64,000 nt of DNA from Mucilaginibacter xinganensis (GTDB taxonomy: Bacteria; Bacteroidota; Bacteroidia; Sphingobacteriales; Sphingobacteriaceae). Below are positions 9,130 through 17,116 of this stretch, piece by piece. Position numbers and translations under genes: made by a program. Position 1 is the stretch's first letter. Every line of letters begins with the position of its first letter. The stretch lies in assembly GCA_026225055.1 (NCBI GenBank), contig JAMFSA010000188.1:1-64000 (forward strand), written 5' to 3'. A model generated the notes under the pieces. The model worked only from the letters and a program-made list of their open reading frames with translations. It did not search any database and was not told the origin of the DNA.

Positions 9130-9160
9130 ATTGTTATGCACAGAATATCAGTTAGATTTG
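9130..9160 (+). promoter_or_regulatory. Bacteroidota-type promoter for the cupin gene
   Basis: ATTG at 9130-9133, a 19-base spacer, and TAGATTTG at 9153-9160. This matches the TTTG-N19-TAnnTTTG consensus of the primary sigma factor of Bacteroidota. Transcription would begin just after 9160, which excludes an upstream ATG at 9136 and supports ATG 9184. Confidence 0.7.
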
Positions 9161-9183
9161 AATACATCTATCAATTTAAAAAC

Positions 9184-9681
9184 ATGGAAAACACAAATAC
9201 AGCCATTACACTTGGCCCGCAGGAAGGCGAATATTTATCTGTTGTGGGCGATGCCTACCGGATATTGGTGAGCGGTAAACAAACCAATGGCACTTTCGCT
9301 GTTATTGATATGTTAATACCTCCCGGCGGTGGCCCTGGACCGCATGCGCACGCCGCGTTTCAGGAATCATTTTATGTGATAGACGGAGAGATTGAGGTTA
9401 AAACCCAAGGGCATAGCTATACAGCAAAAAAAGGCGCATTTGTAAGTATCCCTGTAGGAGGCATGGTGCATTGCTTTAAAAATGAATCAAAGGAGATGGC
9501 GCATATTCTTTGCACGGTTGTGCCATCTGGTTTGGAAGAGTTTTTTGAGGAGATAGGTGTACCGGTTGTTGGCGGCACTTTCCTGCCGCCACCTCAGTTG
9601 GATGAAGAATCTCTGAAAAAACTACTCGCTGTAGCTGAAAAATATGGACAGAAACTATTTCCACCTGATTATCTGGATTGA
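9184..9681 (+). CDS. Cupin domain-containing protein
   Basis: 165 residues from ATG 9184, a single small beta-barrel. The metal-binding cupin motif 1 is clear: GPHAHAAFQESFYVIDGEIEV (His, His, Glu pattern), followed by motif 2 in the SIPVGGMVHCFKN region with its His. Members include quercetin-dioxygenase-like and sugar-binding cupins; the ligand cannot be told. An in-frame ATG exists 48 bases upstream (9136), but it lies within the promoter described at 9130-9160, so 9184 is preferred. The gene stands alone, followed by the AraC-DUF983 pair. Confidence 0.85.
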   Translation: MENTNTAITLGPQEGEYLSVVGDAYRILVSGKQTNGTFAVIDMLIPPGGGPGPHAHAAFQESFYVIDGEIEVKTQGHSYTAKKGAFVSIPVGGMVHCFKNESKEMAHILCTVVPSGLEEFFEEIGVPVVGGTFLPPPQLDEESLKKLLAVAEKYGQKLFPPDYLD

Positions 9682-9842
9682 AATATTTACTGTAAAGCTG
9701 CCTGTATTAAACATAACATCAATGATATTTACCATATAAAATGTACGCGCTTGTACTGAACTTGAGATGAAATTTTACATGAATAAGTAAATAGTACCAT
9801 CACTCCAATTAAAAGTACCAGAATTGTAATCTTTAATCATTG

Positions 9843-9850
9843 TAAATTTG
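9843..9850 (+). promoter_or_regulatory. -7 element (TAAATTTG) immediately before an AraC start
   Basis: TAAATTTG ends only 4 bases before the ATG at 9855, with a TTG at 9824-9826 as a short-spaced -33 candidate. If used, the mRNA would have almost no 5' leader. Confidence 0.4.
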
Positions 9851-9854
9851 TATC

Positions 9855-10739
9855 ATGATAAAAGATCAGTTTCCGGTTATAAATATTGGCCAGTTGGATG
9901 AATTCAAACAGGAAGACATTCTCATCAGCCGATTTGCCCCTTACCTGGCTGTTCATAAAAACCTGCAGCATGCGCACAAGCATGATTTTTATCACCTGGT
10001 ATTTTTTACGGATGGATCCGGAAGTCAAACTATCGATTTTGAAAGCTTTGAGGTAAAGCCCTTCCAGTTTTATTTTATGATTCCAGGTCAGGTACACCAC
10101 TGGGCCTTTGACGGGCATGTTGATGGTTATGTGGTTAATTTTTCGGCCAGTTTTTTTCAATCATTTTTATTAAAGACTGATTATTTTGAGCAGTTCTCTT
10201 TTTTCAACGGTAATGCAAATGAAGCAGTAATTGATGTCCCTGCTGCACTGCATACTGATATGATAAATCTGTTTGAGAAGCTATTACGCGAAAGTGAAGG
10301 CAAACAACGTGGTGCGTTGGATATGGTTAGATTATTACTTGTAGAGCTATTTATTTCAATAGGCCGTTTATCAGCGCCGAATGAACAAAAACAAGTCAGC
10401 CCGTATAATTTAACCTTGTTGAAAAGCTTCAGAAATTTAATAGAAACAAACTTCCGGAAGTTAAAACTACCCAAAGAATATGCGGAGCTGCTTTATATCA
10501 CCCCCAATCACTTAAACGCGTTGTGTAACGATCTGCTTGATATTTCGGCTGGCGAGGTGATCCGTAACAGGGTAATACTGGAAGCAAAACGATTATTGGT
10601 GAACCCGGAACTCGGGATAACAGAAATTGCCAGTCAGCTAAATTTTAGCGACAACTCTTATTTTACCAAGTTCTTTAAAAAGCAAACCGGACTGACCCCG
10701 GAAGAATTCAGGAAACAATTTATTTCAAAAAGATCATGA
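9855..10739 (+). CDS. AraC family transcriptional regulator
   Basis: 294 residues. The N-terminal half is an AraC-type cupin sensing domain (HAHKHDFYHLVFFTDGSGSQTIDF). The C-terminal about 100 residues hold the two helix-turn-helix units, the second with the family signature ITEIASQLNFSDNSYFTKFFKKQTGLTPEEFRKQ. The stop overlaps the start of the DUF983 gene (ATGA), so the two are co-transcribed and the regulator may act on that unit. Effector unknown. Confidence 0.93.
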   Translation: MIKDQFPVINIGQLDEFKQEDILISRFAPYLAVHKNLQHAHKHDFYHLVFFTDGSGSQTIDFESFEVKPFQFYFMIPGQVHHWAFDGHVDGYVVNFSASFFQSFLLKTDYFEQFSFFNGNANEAVIDVPAALHTDMINLFEKLLRESEGKQRGALDMVRLLLVELFISIGRLSAPNEQKQVSPYNLTLLKSFRNLIETNFRKLKLPKEYAELLYITPNHLNALCNDLLDISAGEVIRNRVILEAKRLLVNPELGITEIASQLNFSDNSYFTKFFKKQTGLTPEEFRKQFISKRS

Positions 10740-11152
10740 AAACATTAAATTTAGTTATGGAAAAGGAACCTTCACAATTTAAAGCCGCATTACATGCCAA
10801 ATGCCCAAGATGCCGTAGGGGCGATATGTTTGCAGGCCCTATGTATAGTTTCGGCACACAAAAAATGAACGAAAAATGTTCTCACTGCGGCTTAGTATTT
10901 GAAAGAGAACCCGGCTATTTTTATGTGGCCATGTTTGTAAGTTACGCCATGAATGTTGCCGAAATGGTTACTTTGGCAGTAGGGACTTATATACTAACCG
11001 GCAGCACATCGCCATGGTTATATTGCGCCATACTTTTGGGTGTTTCCTTTTTACTTTCACCGTTTCATTTCAGGTATTCAAGGGTTATTTTACTGTATTG
11101 GTTAACACCTGGCTTGCATTTTGATCCCGAAAGAGCAAAATTACATGAATAA
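10736..11152 (+). CDS. DUF983 family membrane protein with zinc-ribbon motif
   Basis: 138 residues. A paired-cysteine zinc-ribbon-like segment near the N-terminus (CPRCRRGD ... CSHCGL) precedes two membrane helices (about residues 65-85 and 95-115). This arrangement is typical of DUF983, an inner-membrane family common in Bacteroidota and alphaproteobacteria with no firmly assigned function. An internal ATG (MEKEPSQF, residue 8) is an alternative start. It overlaps the AraC stop by 4 bases. Confidence 0.9.
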   Translation: MKTLNLVMEKEPSQFKAALHAKCPRCRRGDMFAGPMYSFGTQKMNEKCSHCGLVFEREPGYFYVAMFVSYAMNVAEMVTLAVGTYILTGSTSPWLYCAILLGVSFLLSPFHFRYSRVILLYWLTPGLHFDPERAKLHE

Positions 11153-11194
11153 TATGCTTATAGTGAATTGATTATATAATATTGTGTGAGTGCT

Positions 11195-11243
11195 AAAGTG
11201 TGCCGTGTGTTTTACCTGTTTCGGGTATTCCGCGGCACACTTT
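11195..11243. terminator. Long hairpin between convergent genes
   Basis: An 11-bp stem (11195-11205 with 11233-11243, AAAGTGTGCCG/CGGCACACTTT) encloses a 27-base loop that contains a second 4-bp stem (TACC 11213-11216 with GGTA 11224-11227). It sits between DUF983 (+) and ybhB (-) and is probably a bidirectional terminator. The T-run is short, so Rho-independent activity is not certain. Confidence 0.55.
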
Positions 11244-11256
11244 TAGTAATACTAAT

Positions 11257-11799
11257 CTATCTTTTACAATATACAATTAATGATGCTTTAGCTAACACCT
11301 GTTTACCTAACAAAAAGCCAGATATAGCGGCGGTAGTTGAGGCTGTAGTACCCAATTTAGCTGTTCTTAAAGCGTACACCGTAATAATATAACGATGAGC
11401 AGCTTCGCCTTCGCCGGGACATGGGCCCTGGTAACCGGGAGCACCGGTGTCATTCATACTTTGCAGGCTGCCTTGCGGGGCAATATTACTTTTAATATCC
11501 CCTGCACCGGCTTTAAACTCATGAACAGTTGCCGGGATATCGACCACTACCCAATGCCAGAAACCACTACCTGTAGGCGCATCAGGGTCATACATGGTGA
11601 TAGCAAAACTTTGCGTGCCATCAGGGGCGCCTGCCCAGTTTAGTTCAGGCGATTTGTTGCCGCCATTGCAGCCAAAAGAGTTGGCGGTAAATTCATTGGT
11701 GAACTGCCCGCCAAGGTCGTTACTTTTAATGGTGAATGTTTGTGAAAACGCAGCCTGCATTAAAAACAGACTGATAATAAGTGTGAAAATTGCTTTCAT
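11257..11799 (-). CDS. YbhB/YbcL family Raf kinase inhibitor-like protein (PEBP)
   Basis: 180 residues with a signal peptide (1-19, ending AFSQ), so exported. The phosphatidylethanolamine-binding-protein fold is shown by SPELNWAGAPDGTQSFAITMYDPDAPTGS, then FWHWVVVDIP and the C-terminal HRYIITVYAL. The bacterial YbhB/YbcL branch has a conserved anion-binding pocket and no defined physiological role. It is transcribed alone, convergent with DUF983. Confidence 0.93.
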   Translation of the reverse strand: MKAIFTLIISLFLMQAAFSQTFTIKSNDLGGQFTNEFTANSFGCNGGNKSPELNWAGAPDGTQSFAITMYDPDAPTGSGFWHWVVVDIPATVHEFKAGAGDIKSNIAPQGSLQSMNDTGAPGYQGPCPGEGEAAHRYIITVYALRTAKLGTTASTTAAISGFLLGKQVLAKASLIVYCKR

Positions 11800-11884
11800 G
11801 ATTTTGGATATTTATTTCTCCAAAATTCACTTAAATATGCCTTGAACCGATATTGAAAACGGTTCAAAAACTATTGCAATAAGA

Positions 11885-12745
11885 TCAAATAGCTACGTTT
11901 TGGCGGTAAGCAGCAGGAGTAACCCCGAATTTCTTTTTAAAAGCGGTGTTAAAGTTGGATAGATTTTCATATCCATAGGTATCATAGATCTCGCTGGCTT
12001 GCCTACCTTTTAATAACTCGGAACAAGCCGCTTCAAGCTTTCTTTCGCGGATGTACTTTTGCGGCGATATATTATAGGCTTTTTCAAAATCACGTTTAAA
12101 GGTAGAGCGGCTCCGGTTAGCTAAGAATGCCAGTTCATCTAAAGTAAGATTGTTAAAAAGGTTACTCTCGACAATGTTTTTCAATGATAATTGACTAATG
12201 TCTTGGTGTTTACTGAAAAGAGCAGTTAATTGAGCTGGAAATAGCTCATAAATAACCAGTAAAAGTTCTTCCAGCTTATGCAAAGCAATAGCGTACGACA
12301 ACTGATGGCCTCCGCTAATAAGCGTTTGTATGCTTTTTACATATTCATTAAGATAAAGTGTACTTGCAAAATGGATATACGGTAGTATATGCTCCGGAGG
12401 ATTAATCCGGTTTGCAGTTTGCGGATATTTAGCCAGGAAGTCCGTTACCAAACTACCGGGGAAGAATACGATGAAACTACTGTAAGGGTCTTTATTAAGG
12501 CTATGTTCAGCAATAATGGAGTTGCCTTGCGGTATCAGCATAGCTTGGCCTGCCCGCAGAACGGTGTTTTCAGTCGCACGGTAAATTTCCTTCTGGCCAT
12601 TCAATACAAAACTGATAGCATATTGATCAAATACTACATGATTCTTAAACAGGCTGCCTTTGTCGTGGTAGTGTACAAATGATATCTCGCCGGCTTTTAT
12701 CTGCGCCTGGTGTTTAACAGCATTAGGTACCGAAATAATATCCAT
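11885..12745 (-). CDS. AraC family transcriptional regulator
   Basis: 286 residues. The N-terminal cupin-like sensing region includes SFVHYHDKGSLFKNHVVFDQYAISFVLNG. The C-terminal AraC HTH pair has NNLTLDELAFLANRSRSTFKRDFEKAYNISP and the second helix-turn-helix around YGYENLSNFNTAFKKKFGVTPAAYR. It is divergent from hscB with about 80 bases between starts. Target genes are not evident from sequence; ybhB lies downstream in the same direction and could be co-transcribed. Confidence 0.92.
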   Translation of the reverse strand: MDIISVPNAVKHQAQIKAGEISFVHYHDKGSLFKNHVVFDQYAISFVLNGQKEIYRATENTVLRAGQAMLIPQGNSIIAEHSLNKDPYSSFIVFFPGSLVTDFLAKYPQTANRINPPEHILPYIHFASTLYLNEYVKSIQTLISGGHQLSYAIALHKLEELLLVIYELFPAQLTALFSKHQDISQLSLKNIVESNLFNNLTLDELAFLANRSRSTFKRDFEKAYNISPQKYIRERKLEAACSELLKGRQASEIYDTYGYENLSNFNTAFKKKFGVTPAAYRQNVAI

Positions 12746-12813
12746 AGCCTGTAAAATTATTGAATAAAACCGGCTTTCAAACTCCTGCCTTCGGCAACTT
12801 ACGTCATAACCCT

Positions 12814-12821
12814 TATCTTTG
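12814..12821 (+). promoter_or_regulatory. -7 element (TATCTTTG) immediately before hscB
   Basis: TATCTTTG matches TAnnTTTG and ends 4 bases before ATG 12826. No good -33 TTG lies 19 bases upstream. It supports ATG 12826 over the in-frame ATG at 12760 and predicts a leaderless or nearly leaderless hscB mRNA. Confidence 0.45.
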
Positions 12822-12825
12822 TGTT

Positions 12826-13350
12826 ATGAATTATTTTGATTTCTACGGGATACCTGAAGCATTCCAGCTTAATGAAGGAGCGGTAAAAAAAAAGTTTTAT
12901 GAGCTGAGCAAGCTTTACCATCCCGACTTTTATGCCAATGAAAGTGAAGAAAAGCAACAGGAAATTCTTGAATTATCAACGCTGAATAATAAGGCATATC
13001 AGACACTTTCGAACCCTGCAAAGCGCCTGGAATACATTTTAAGGCTGCATGAACTGGTTTCGGAGGGTGCAAAACCACAATTACCATCAGATTTTTTAAT
13101 GGAAATGATGGATATAAATGAGCGCATAATGGAAGTTGATGATGCACATGAGCTTGGGTCGATAACCGGAGAAGTACTTGCTATTGAGGGTGATATGGAT
13201 GAGAGGCTGGAAAGCTTGACGGTTGATTACGTAACTTTGGATGATACAGCGAAGGAAAGCAGGTTGAATGAAATTGCAGATATTTACTTTAGGCAAAAAT
13301 ATTTATTGCGAATTAAGGAGAGTTTAGATACATTTGCATCCCGATTTTGA
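12826..13350 (+). CDS. hscB: Fe-S cluster assembly co-chaperone HscB
   Basis: 174 residues, the usual length for HscB. It has an N-terminal J-domain with the HPD tripeptide at residues 32-34 (LYHPDFY), which stimulates the Hsp70 HscA. The C-terminal three-helix domain (RLEYILRLHELVSEGAKPQLPSDFLMEMMDINERI pattern) binds the scaffold IscU. Start 12826 is chosen because the J-domain begins at once (NYFDFYGIP) and a -7 element ends 4 bases upstream. A longer frame from 12760 adds 22 residues not typical of the family. No other isc or suf genes are adjacent. tRNA-Leu follows. Confidence 0.92.
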   Translation: MNYFDFYGIPEAFQLNEGAVKKKFYELSKLYHPDFYANESEEKQQEILELSTLNNKAYQTLSNPAKRLEYILRLHELVSEGAKPQLPSDFLMEMMDINERIMEVDDAHELGSITGEVLAIEGDMDERLESLTVDYVTLDDTAKESRLNEIADIYFRQKYLLRIKESLDTFASRF

Positions 13351-13378
13351 ACGAACTAATCCACCGTTCTTAACGTAG

Positions 13379-13462
13379 GCCCAGATGGCGGAATCGGTAG
13401 ACGCGTTGGTCTCAAACACCAATAACTTCACGGTTGTGCCGGTTCGACCCCGGCTCTGGGTA
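13379..13462 (+). tRNA. tRNA-Leu (anticodon CAA)
   Basis: An 84-base class II tRNA. Acceptor GCCCAGA pairs with TCTGGGT (G1-U72 wobble), discriminator A at 13462, and CCA is not encoded. The anticodon stem TTGGT/ACCAA holds loop CTCAAAC with CAA at 13413-13415, which reads UUG. The T-arm has GGTTCGACCCC. The long variable arm fits leucine. Confidence 0.95.
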
Positions 13463-13500
13463 CAAAGCCTTCCTGAGAAATCAGGGGGCTTTGTTGTTTT
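13462..13500 (+). terminator. Terminator hairpin after tRNA-Leu(CAA)
   Basis: ACAAAGCC ... CCTGA, a GAAA loop, TCAGG ... GGCTTTGT forms an interrupted stem followed by TGTTTTT. It begins at the last base of the tRNA. A related hairpin with the same outer arms is found at 15046-15082. Confidence 0.8.
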
Positions 13501-13633
13501 TGGATAAATGACAAAAGTAATAAGTTATCAAGTAAAGAATTAAACCGAACAGTTTTATGGTTACATTCAAGATTTTGAAGCAAGTATCTTAGTTTATTAC
13601 CGACCAAATTATATATTTAATAATTTCGACTAT

Positions 13634-14893
13634 ATGTCAAATTCAAAAATTCAACTTAAATCCCACTTGTTATTTATAGATAGCATTAGAGCTTTAGCTG
13701 CTCTTTATGTAGTGATACATCATTCGATGTTACAATATTATGATAGTCATTTTTTTCCGTATAAGGGGGTTGATGATTATAATCTACCAATATTAACTAA
13801 AATGATTCTGAATTTTTTCGGCTATGGCAATTATGCAGTTGATTTATTTATTGTCGTCTCTGGATTTAGTTTAATGTTATCCGTGACAAAAAATAACTTA
13901 TCGTTAAAAGATGGTAATATTCAGTTTTATAAACGCCGTGCCTTTAGAATACTTCCACCATATTATATTGCTACATTGTTTTCTTTAATATTAATATGGC
14001 TTTTTGTCGGACATAAAACGGAATCGCATTGGGATGTAAGTATTCCTGTTAATTTAAATGATGTGATTTATCATATTTTATTAATACATGATTTTTGGAC
14101 TTCCACAGCTTCGCGCATTAATCATGCATTTTGGTCAATTGCAGTAGAATGCAGGGTTTATATATTCTTTCCTTTAATGGTATTCATCTGGAAAAAAATC
14201 GGAGCAATAACAACCCTGCTTTTTTCGGTAATAGTATCAATAATTGGTTCATCATTACTTTATATACTGTATAAAACAAACACTGATATTTCATTAGGAA
14301 CAGGTGTAAGTCCCTACATTATTCTATTTACGTTAGGAATGATTGCTGCTAACCTGGCGTTCTCCAACAATCATAGATGCTTATCCATTAGAAAAGCATA
14401 CCTAAGGATATCTCCCTTTATCATTGTAATGGCTACTTTGGCTTTTTTATGTATTTCCATAGTCATAAGGCATTATTTAAGGATATTTAATGATTCTCAT
14501 TTCGCAGAAATACATTTAGAAACTAAGGTGTACGATGTTTTATTAGGCGTATTGTTTGCTTTTATTTTATTTGTTTGTGCAGAGTTAAGTAAAAACAATA
14601 ATAGCCTAAGTAAAATATTGTCGTGGCGACCTTTAGTTTTTATCGGTACGTTTTCTTATAGCCTTTATTTGATTCATTCCCCATTAATTGCGCTTATTTC
14701 TGAATATATTATTAAACCTTTGAATGTAGACAGATTATTATCGACGGGTTTATTAATTATTGGGGGGTGTCCATTAATATTAATTATTTCTTATGGATTT
14801 TTCTATTTATTTGAACGGCCTTTTTTAACAATGGGCAAAAAAGTTAAATCATTAACCATTGAACAAGAGGTCATTGTTGATCCGGCTCCATAA
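13634..14893 (+). CDS. Acyltransferase family 3 membrane protein (OafA/YrhL type)
   Basis: 419 residues with about ten membrane helices. The opening LLFIDSIRALAALYVVIHH is the Acyltransf_3 signature with its conserved Arg and paired His. RRAFRILPPYYIATLFSL and FSYSLYLIHSPLIAL are also typical. Such enzymes move acyl groups, often acetyl, onto sugars of surface polysaccharides. The gene is clearly richer in A and T, with heavier use of TTA/ATA/AAT codons than its neighbours. It stands alone between tRNA-Leu(CAA) and a related hairpin, which suggests horizontal gain. Substrate unknown. Confidence 0.93.
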   Translation: MSNSKIQLKSHLLFIDSIRALAALYVVIHHSMLQYYDSHFFPYKGVDDYNLPILTKMILNFFGYGNYAVDLFIVVSGFSLMLSVTKNNLSLKDGNIQFYKRRAFRILPPYYIATLFSLILIWLFVGHKTESHWDVSIPVNLNDVIYHILLIHDFWTSTASRINHAFWSIAVECRVYIFFPLMVFIWKKIGAITTLLFSVIVSIIGSSLLYILYKTNTDISLGTGVSPYIILFTLGMIAANLAFSNNHRCLSIRKAYLRISPFIIVMATLAFLCISIVIRHYLRIFNDSHFAEIHLETKVYDVLLGVLFAFILFVCAELSKNNNSLSKILSWRPLVFIGTFSYSLYLIHSPLIALISEYIIKPLNVDRLLSTGLLIIGGCPLILIISYGFFYLFERPFLTMGKKVKSLTIEQEVIVDPAP

Positions 14894-15045
14894 GGTATTC
14901 AATATATGATCAAATGATCATCGTATAGCGGAACAGTTTAGTCGAAAATAGTTTAGATATTAAATCGTCACCAATCATTAAATAGTGTCTCAATCCGTTT
15001 AGCATTATCTAAAAATTGGATCGCCTGGGGGCACCAGATTTTATT

Positions 15046-15082
15046 ACAAAGCCGGATACGAAAGTATCGGGCTTTGTTGTTT
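15046..15082. terminator. Terminator hairpin resembling the one after tRNA-Leu(CAA)
   Basis: ACAAAGCC (15046-15053) pairs with GGCTTTGT (15070-15077), with an inner stem GATAC/GTATC around a GAAA loop and TTGTTT after it. The outer arms and loop are the same as in the hairpin at 13462-13500. It lies between the acyltransferase (+) and the SDR gene (-) and can serve both. Confidence 0.75.
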
Positions 15083-15091
15083 AATAAATGT

Positions 15092-15997
15092 TTATTCTAA
15101 TGGAAAATATACACTCGTAGCCTCTTCAGCCATACTCCACAGTTGCTTACCAACAGTTTCATCTAAAGCATTTGGCGTAATAACCGCTTCAGCAGGATAG
15201 CCCCGGTAACCACCGTCTTTATCAGGCCCGTAAAGTTTACCGCCTTCAGCTTCTACAGACACCGCAGCATATAATGATGACAATGCGCCCTGCCAAGGCT
15301 TCATAAGCTCGCCAACACGTTCTACAGCGGCTTTAAATGCATCAGGATCCATATGTCTGGCCAGTTCTGTATAATTAGCGCCAGGTTGAGCGGCTATTGA
15401 AAGTACTTTATCTCCGGCTGAGGTAATTCTTCTTTGTAATTCAATAGATAGTATAAGGTCTGCCAGTTTACTTTGGCTGTATTCGCGCATCGGCTCATAA
15501 TCTTTTTCTGATCTTAAATTATCAAAATCAATAGCACCATGTAAATAAGCCATGCTACTTAAAGTTACAATACGTGAACCGGGAGTAGCTTTGAGTAAAG
15601 GATACAGGTAACCAATTAGCGCAAAATGGCCTATGAAATTTACACCAAATTGTAGCTCATAGCCATCATCTGTTTTCGAGGCTGGTGGGATCATTACTCC
15701 TGCATTATTGATCAATACATCAAGCTGCTGATGGTTCTTTATAAAATCTTCTGCAAACTCTTTTACCGCTGCCAGGTTGGCAAGGTTAAGCAAAGCTATT
15801 TCAAGCGTTCCATTGCCGGTATGTTCTTTTATCGCTGTAGCTGCTTCCTGTGCTTTTTCAAGGTTTCTGCAGGCCAATACAACGTGCGCACCGGCTTCAT
15901 ATAAAGCCAGGGCTGTTTCAAAGCCAATACCAGTATTGGCACCAGTTACTATAACTGTTTTTCCGGACTGATCCGTGATATTATCTTTTGTCCACAT
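15092..15997 (-). CDS. SDR family NAD(P)-dependent oxidoreductase (retinol-dehydrogenase-like)
   Basis: 301 residues. The Rossmann nucleotide motif TGANTGIG is near residue 20, followed by LVNN-type INNAGVM, and the catalytic pair YSQSK. The length and the N-terminal WTKDNITDQSGKTVIVTGAN are typical of the WWOX/retinol-dehydrogenase-like branch of classical SDRs. Its substrate is not known. It is followed in the same direction by nothing and preceded by a divergently unlinked AraC gene on the same strand 79 bases upstream, which may regulate it. Confidence 0.92.
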   Translation of the reverse strand: MWTKDNITDQSGKTVIVTGANTGIGFETALALYEAGAHVVLACRNLEKAQEAATAIKEHTGNGTLEIALLNLANLAAVKEFAEDFIKNHQQLDVLINNAGVMIPPASKTDDGYELQFGVNFIGHFALIGYLYPLLKATPGSRIVTLSSMAYLHGAIDFDNLRSEKDYEPMREYSQSKLADLILSIELQRRITSAGDKVLSIAAQPGANYTELARHMDPDAFKAAVERVGELMKPWQGALSSLYAAVSVEAEGGKLYGPDKDGGYRGYPAEAVITPNALDETVGKQLWSMAEEATSVYFPLE

Positions 15998-16076
15998 ATT
16001 AAATTTATTTTACGCAGCAAAGTTCAATAAAGAACAGGCACTCACTATACCATAATGAAACCAAAAAGTACAAAAA

Positions 16077-16985
16077 TCAATCAACTTTCGATTGGCGGAA
16101 TTTATTTGGCGGTATCTTCACCTTGTTCTTGAAAAAACTCGAAAAATGATTGGGCTCTTCAAACCCCAGGGTCCAGGCAATCTCAGCAATGCTCCAACTG
16201 GTGCTTTTGAGCAGGATCTTAGCTTCCTGTAAAAGCCTGTCGTTAATCAACTGCGATGTAGTTTGCCCTGTTACTTCTTTCAGCGCCTTGTTCAAATGGT
16301 TTACATGAATATTTAATCGCTCAGCAAATGCCGACGGTGAGTTTACCTTTATAGTTTGGTTACTTAATTCAATAGGGAATTGCCGTTCCAGTAATTCAGT
16401 AAATGAGGCAGCTATCCTGTTTGATGCGTTTGAACCCGGCGCTAAACTCCATATAGCAGGCTGCATTTTTTGCGCATCGTGTACTACTTCCATCAGCAGG
16501 TTACGCAGCAAATTATACTTATAAATGTAGTCGCCTTGTAATTCATCATACATTCTGGAAAATATGGCGGAGTATTTAAGCACCTCCATTGCATTTAATG
16601 GAATAATAGCATTATCCGTTAATTGGAAAACAGGATATTCATTTATATGCTCAAAGCGATTAAAAAAATCTTCGGTAAAAATGCAAACATAGCCAATTTG
16701 CTGATCGCTTATCCTTTCCCATAAATAGGGAATCATCGGATTGGTAAATACCAGTGCGCTTTCAGTTATTTCTACACACTTATCGGCATAATGCAGCTTA
16801 TTATGGCCTGTAATAAGGCTCACCTTAAAAAAATTACGCCTGCTGTAATTAACCTGTTTATTGCCTGGCGAAATGATATCTTCAATTTTAAAGATGTTGA
16901 AATTACCGGCCTCACTTTTCACCTTCCCCAAAACCTCATCGGGTAAATGCTTATAAAAGGTTTCAAGTTCAACAAATCTGGTCAT
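16077..16985 (-). CDS. AraC family transcriptional regulator
   Basis: 302 residues from ATG 16985. The start is chosen by alignment with the paralog at 23185-24084: both begin with a short Glu-rich leader, then ETFYKHLPDEV or EQFYQRKFNWMPDD, then FNIFxxED. A longer frame reaches 17063 but adds a hydrophobic stretch absent from the paralog. The C-terminal AraC HTH pair ends SIAEIAWTLGFEEPNHFSSFFKNKVKIPPNKFR. A TAAATTTG -7 candidate on this strand lies at 17004-17011. Like its paralog it sits next to an SDR oxidoreductase gene, a repeated pairing. Confidence 0.9.
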   Translation of the reverse strand: MTRFVELETFYKHLPDEVLGKVKSEAGNFNIFKIEDIISPGNKQVNYSRRNFFKVSLITGHNKLHYADKCVEITESALVFTNPMIPYLWERISDQQIGYVCIFTEDFFNRFEHINEYPVFQLTDNAIIPLNAMEVLKYSAIFSRMYDELQGDYIYKYNLLRNLLMEVVHDAQKMQPAIWSLAPGSNASNRIAASFTELLERQFPIELSNQTIKVNSPSAFAERLNIHVNHLNKALKEVTGQTTSQLINDRLLQEAKILLKSTSWSIAEIAWTLGFEEPNHFSSFFKNKVKIPPNKFRQSKVD

Positions 16986-17116
16986 TATCAAATGTACGAA
17001 AATCAAATTTATCATTACTGTATACATACTTAACTTGAACTTGTCATTATAAAGGCTTTTCACACTTCACATAAAAATTATCATCTTTGCATCGTATACC
17101 TACATACTCATAAACT

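Noticed and set aside
11186..11845. Small plus-strand frames opposite ybhB
   Set aside because: They lie antisense to a clear PEBP gene and encode nothing recognisable.
15020..15040. A second tRNA gene at the GGGGGCACCA sequence
   Set aside because: No matching 5' acceptor, D-arm or anticodon arm is found upstream; at most it is a remnant of a tRNA 3' end.
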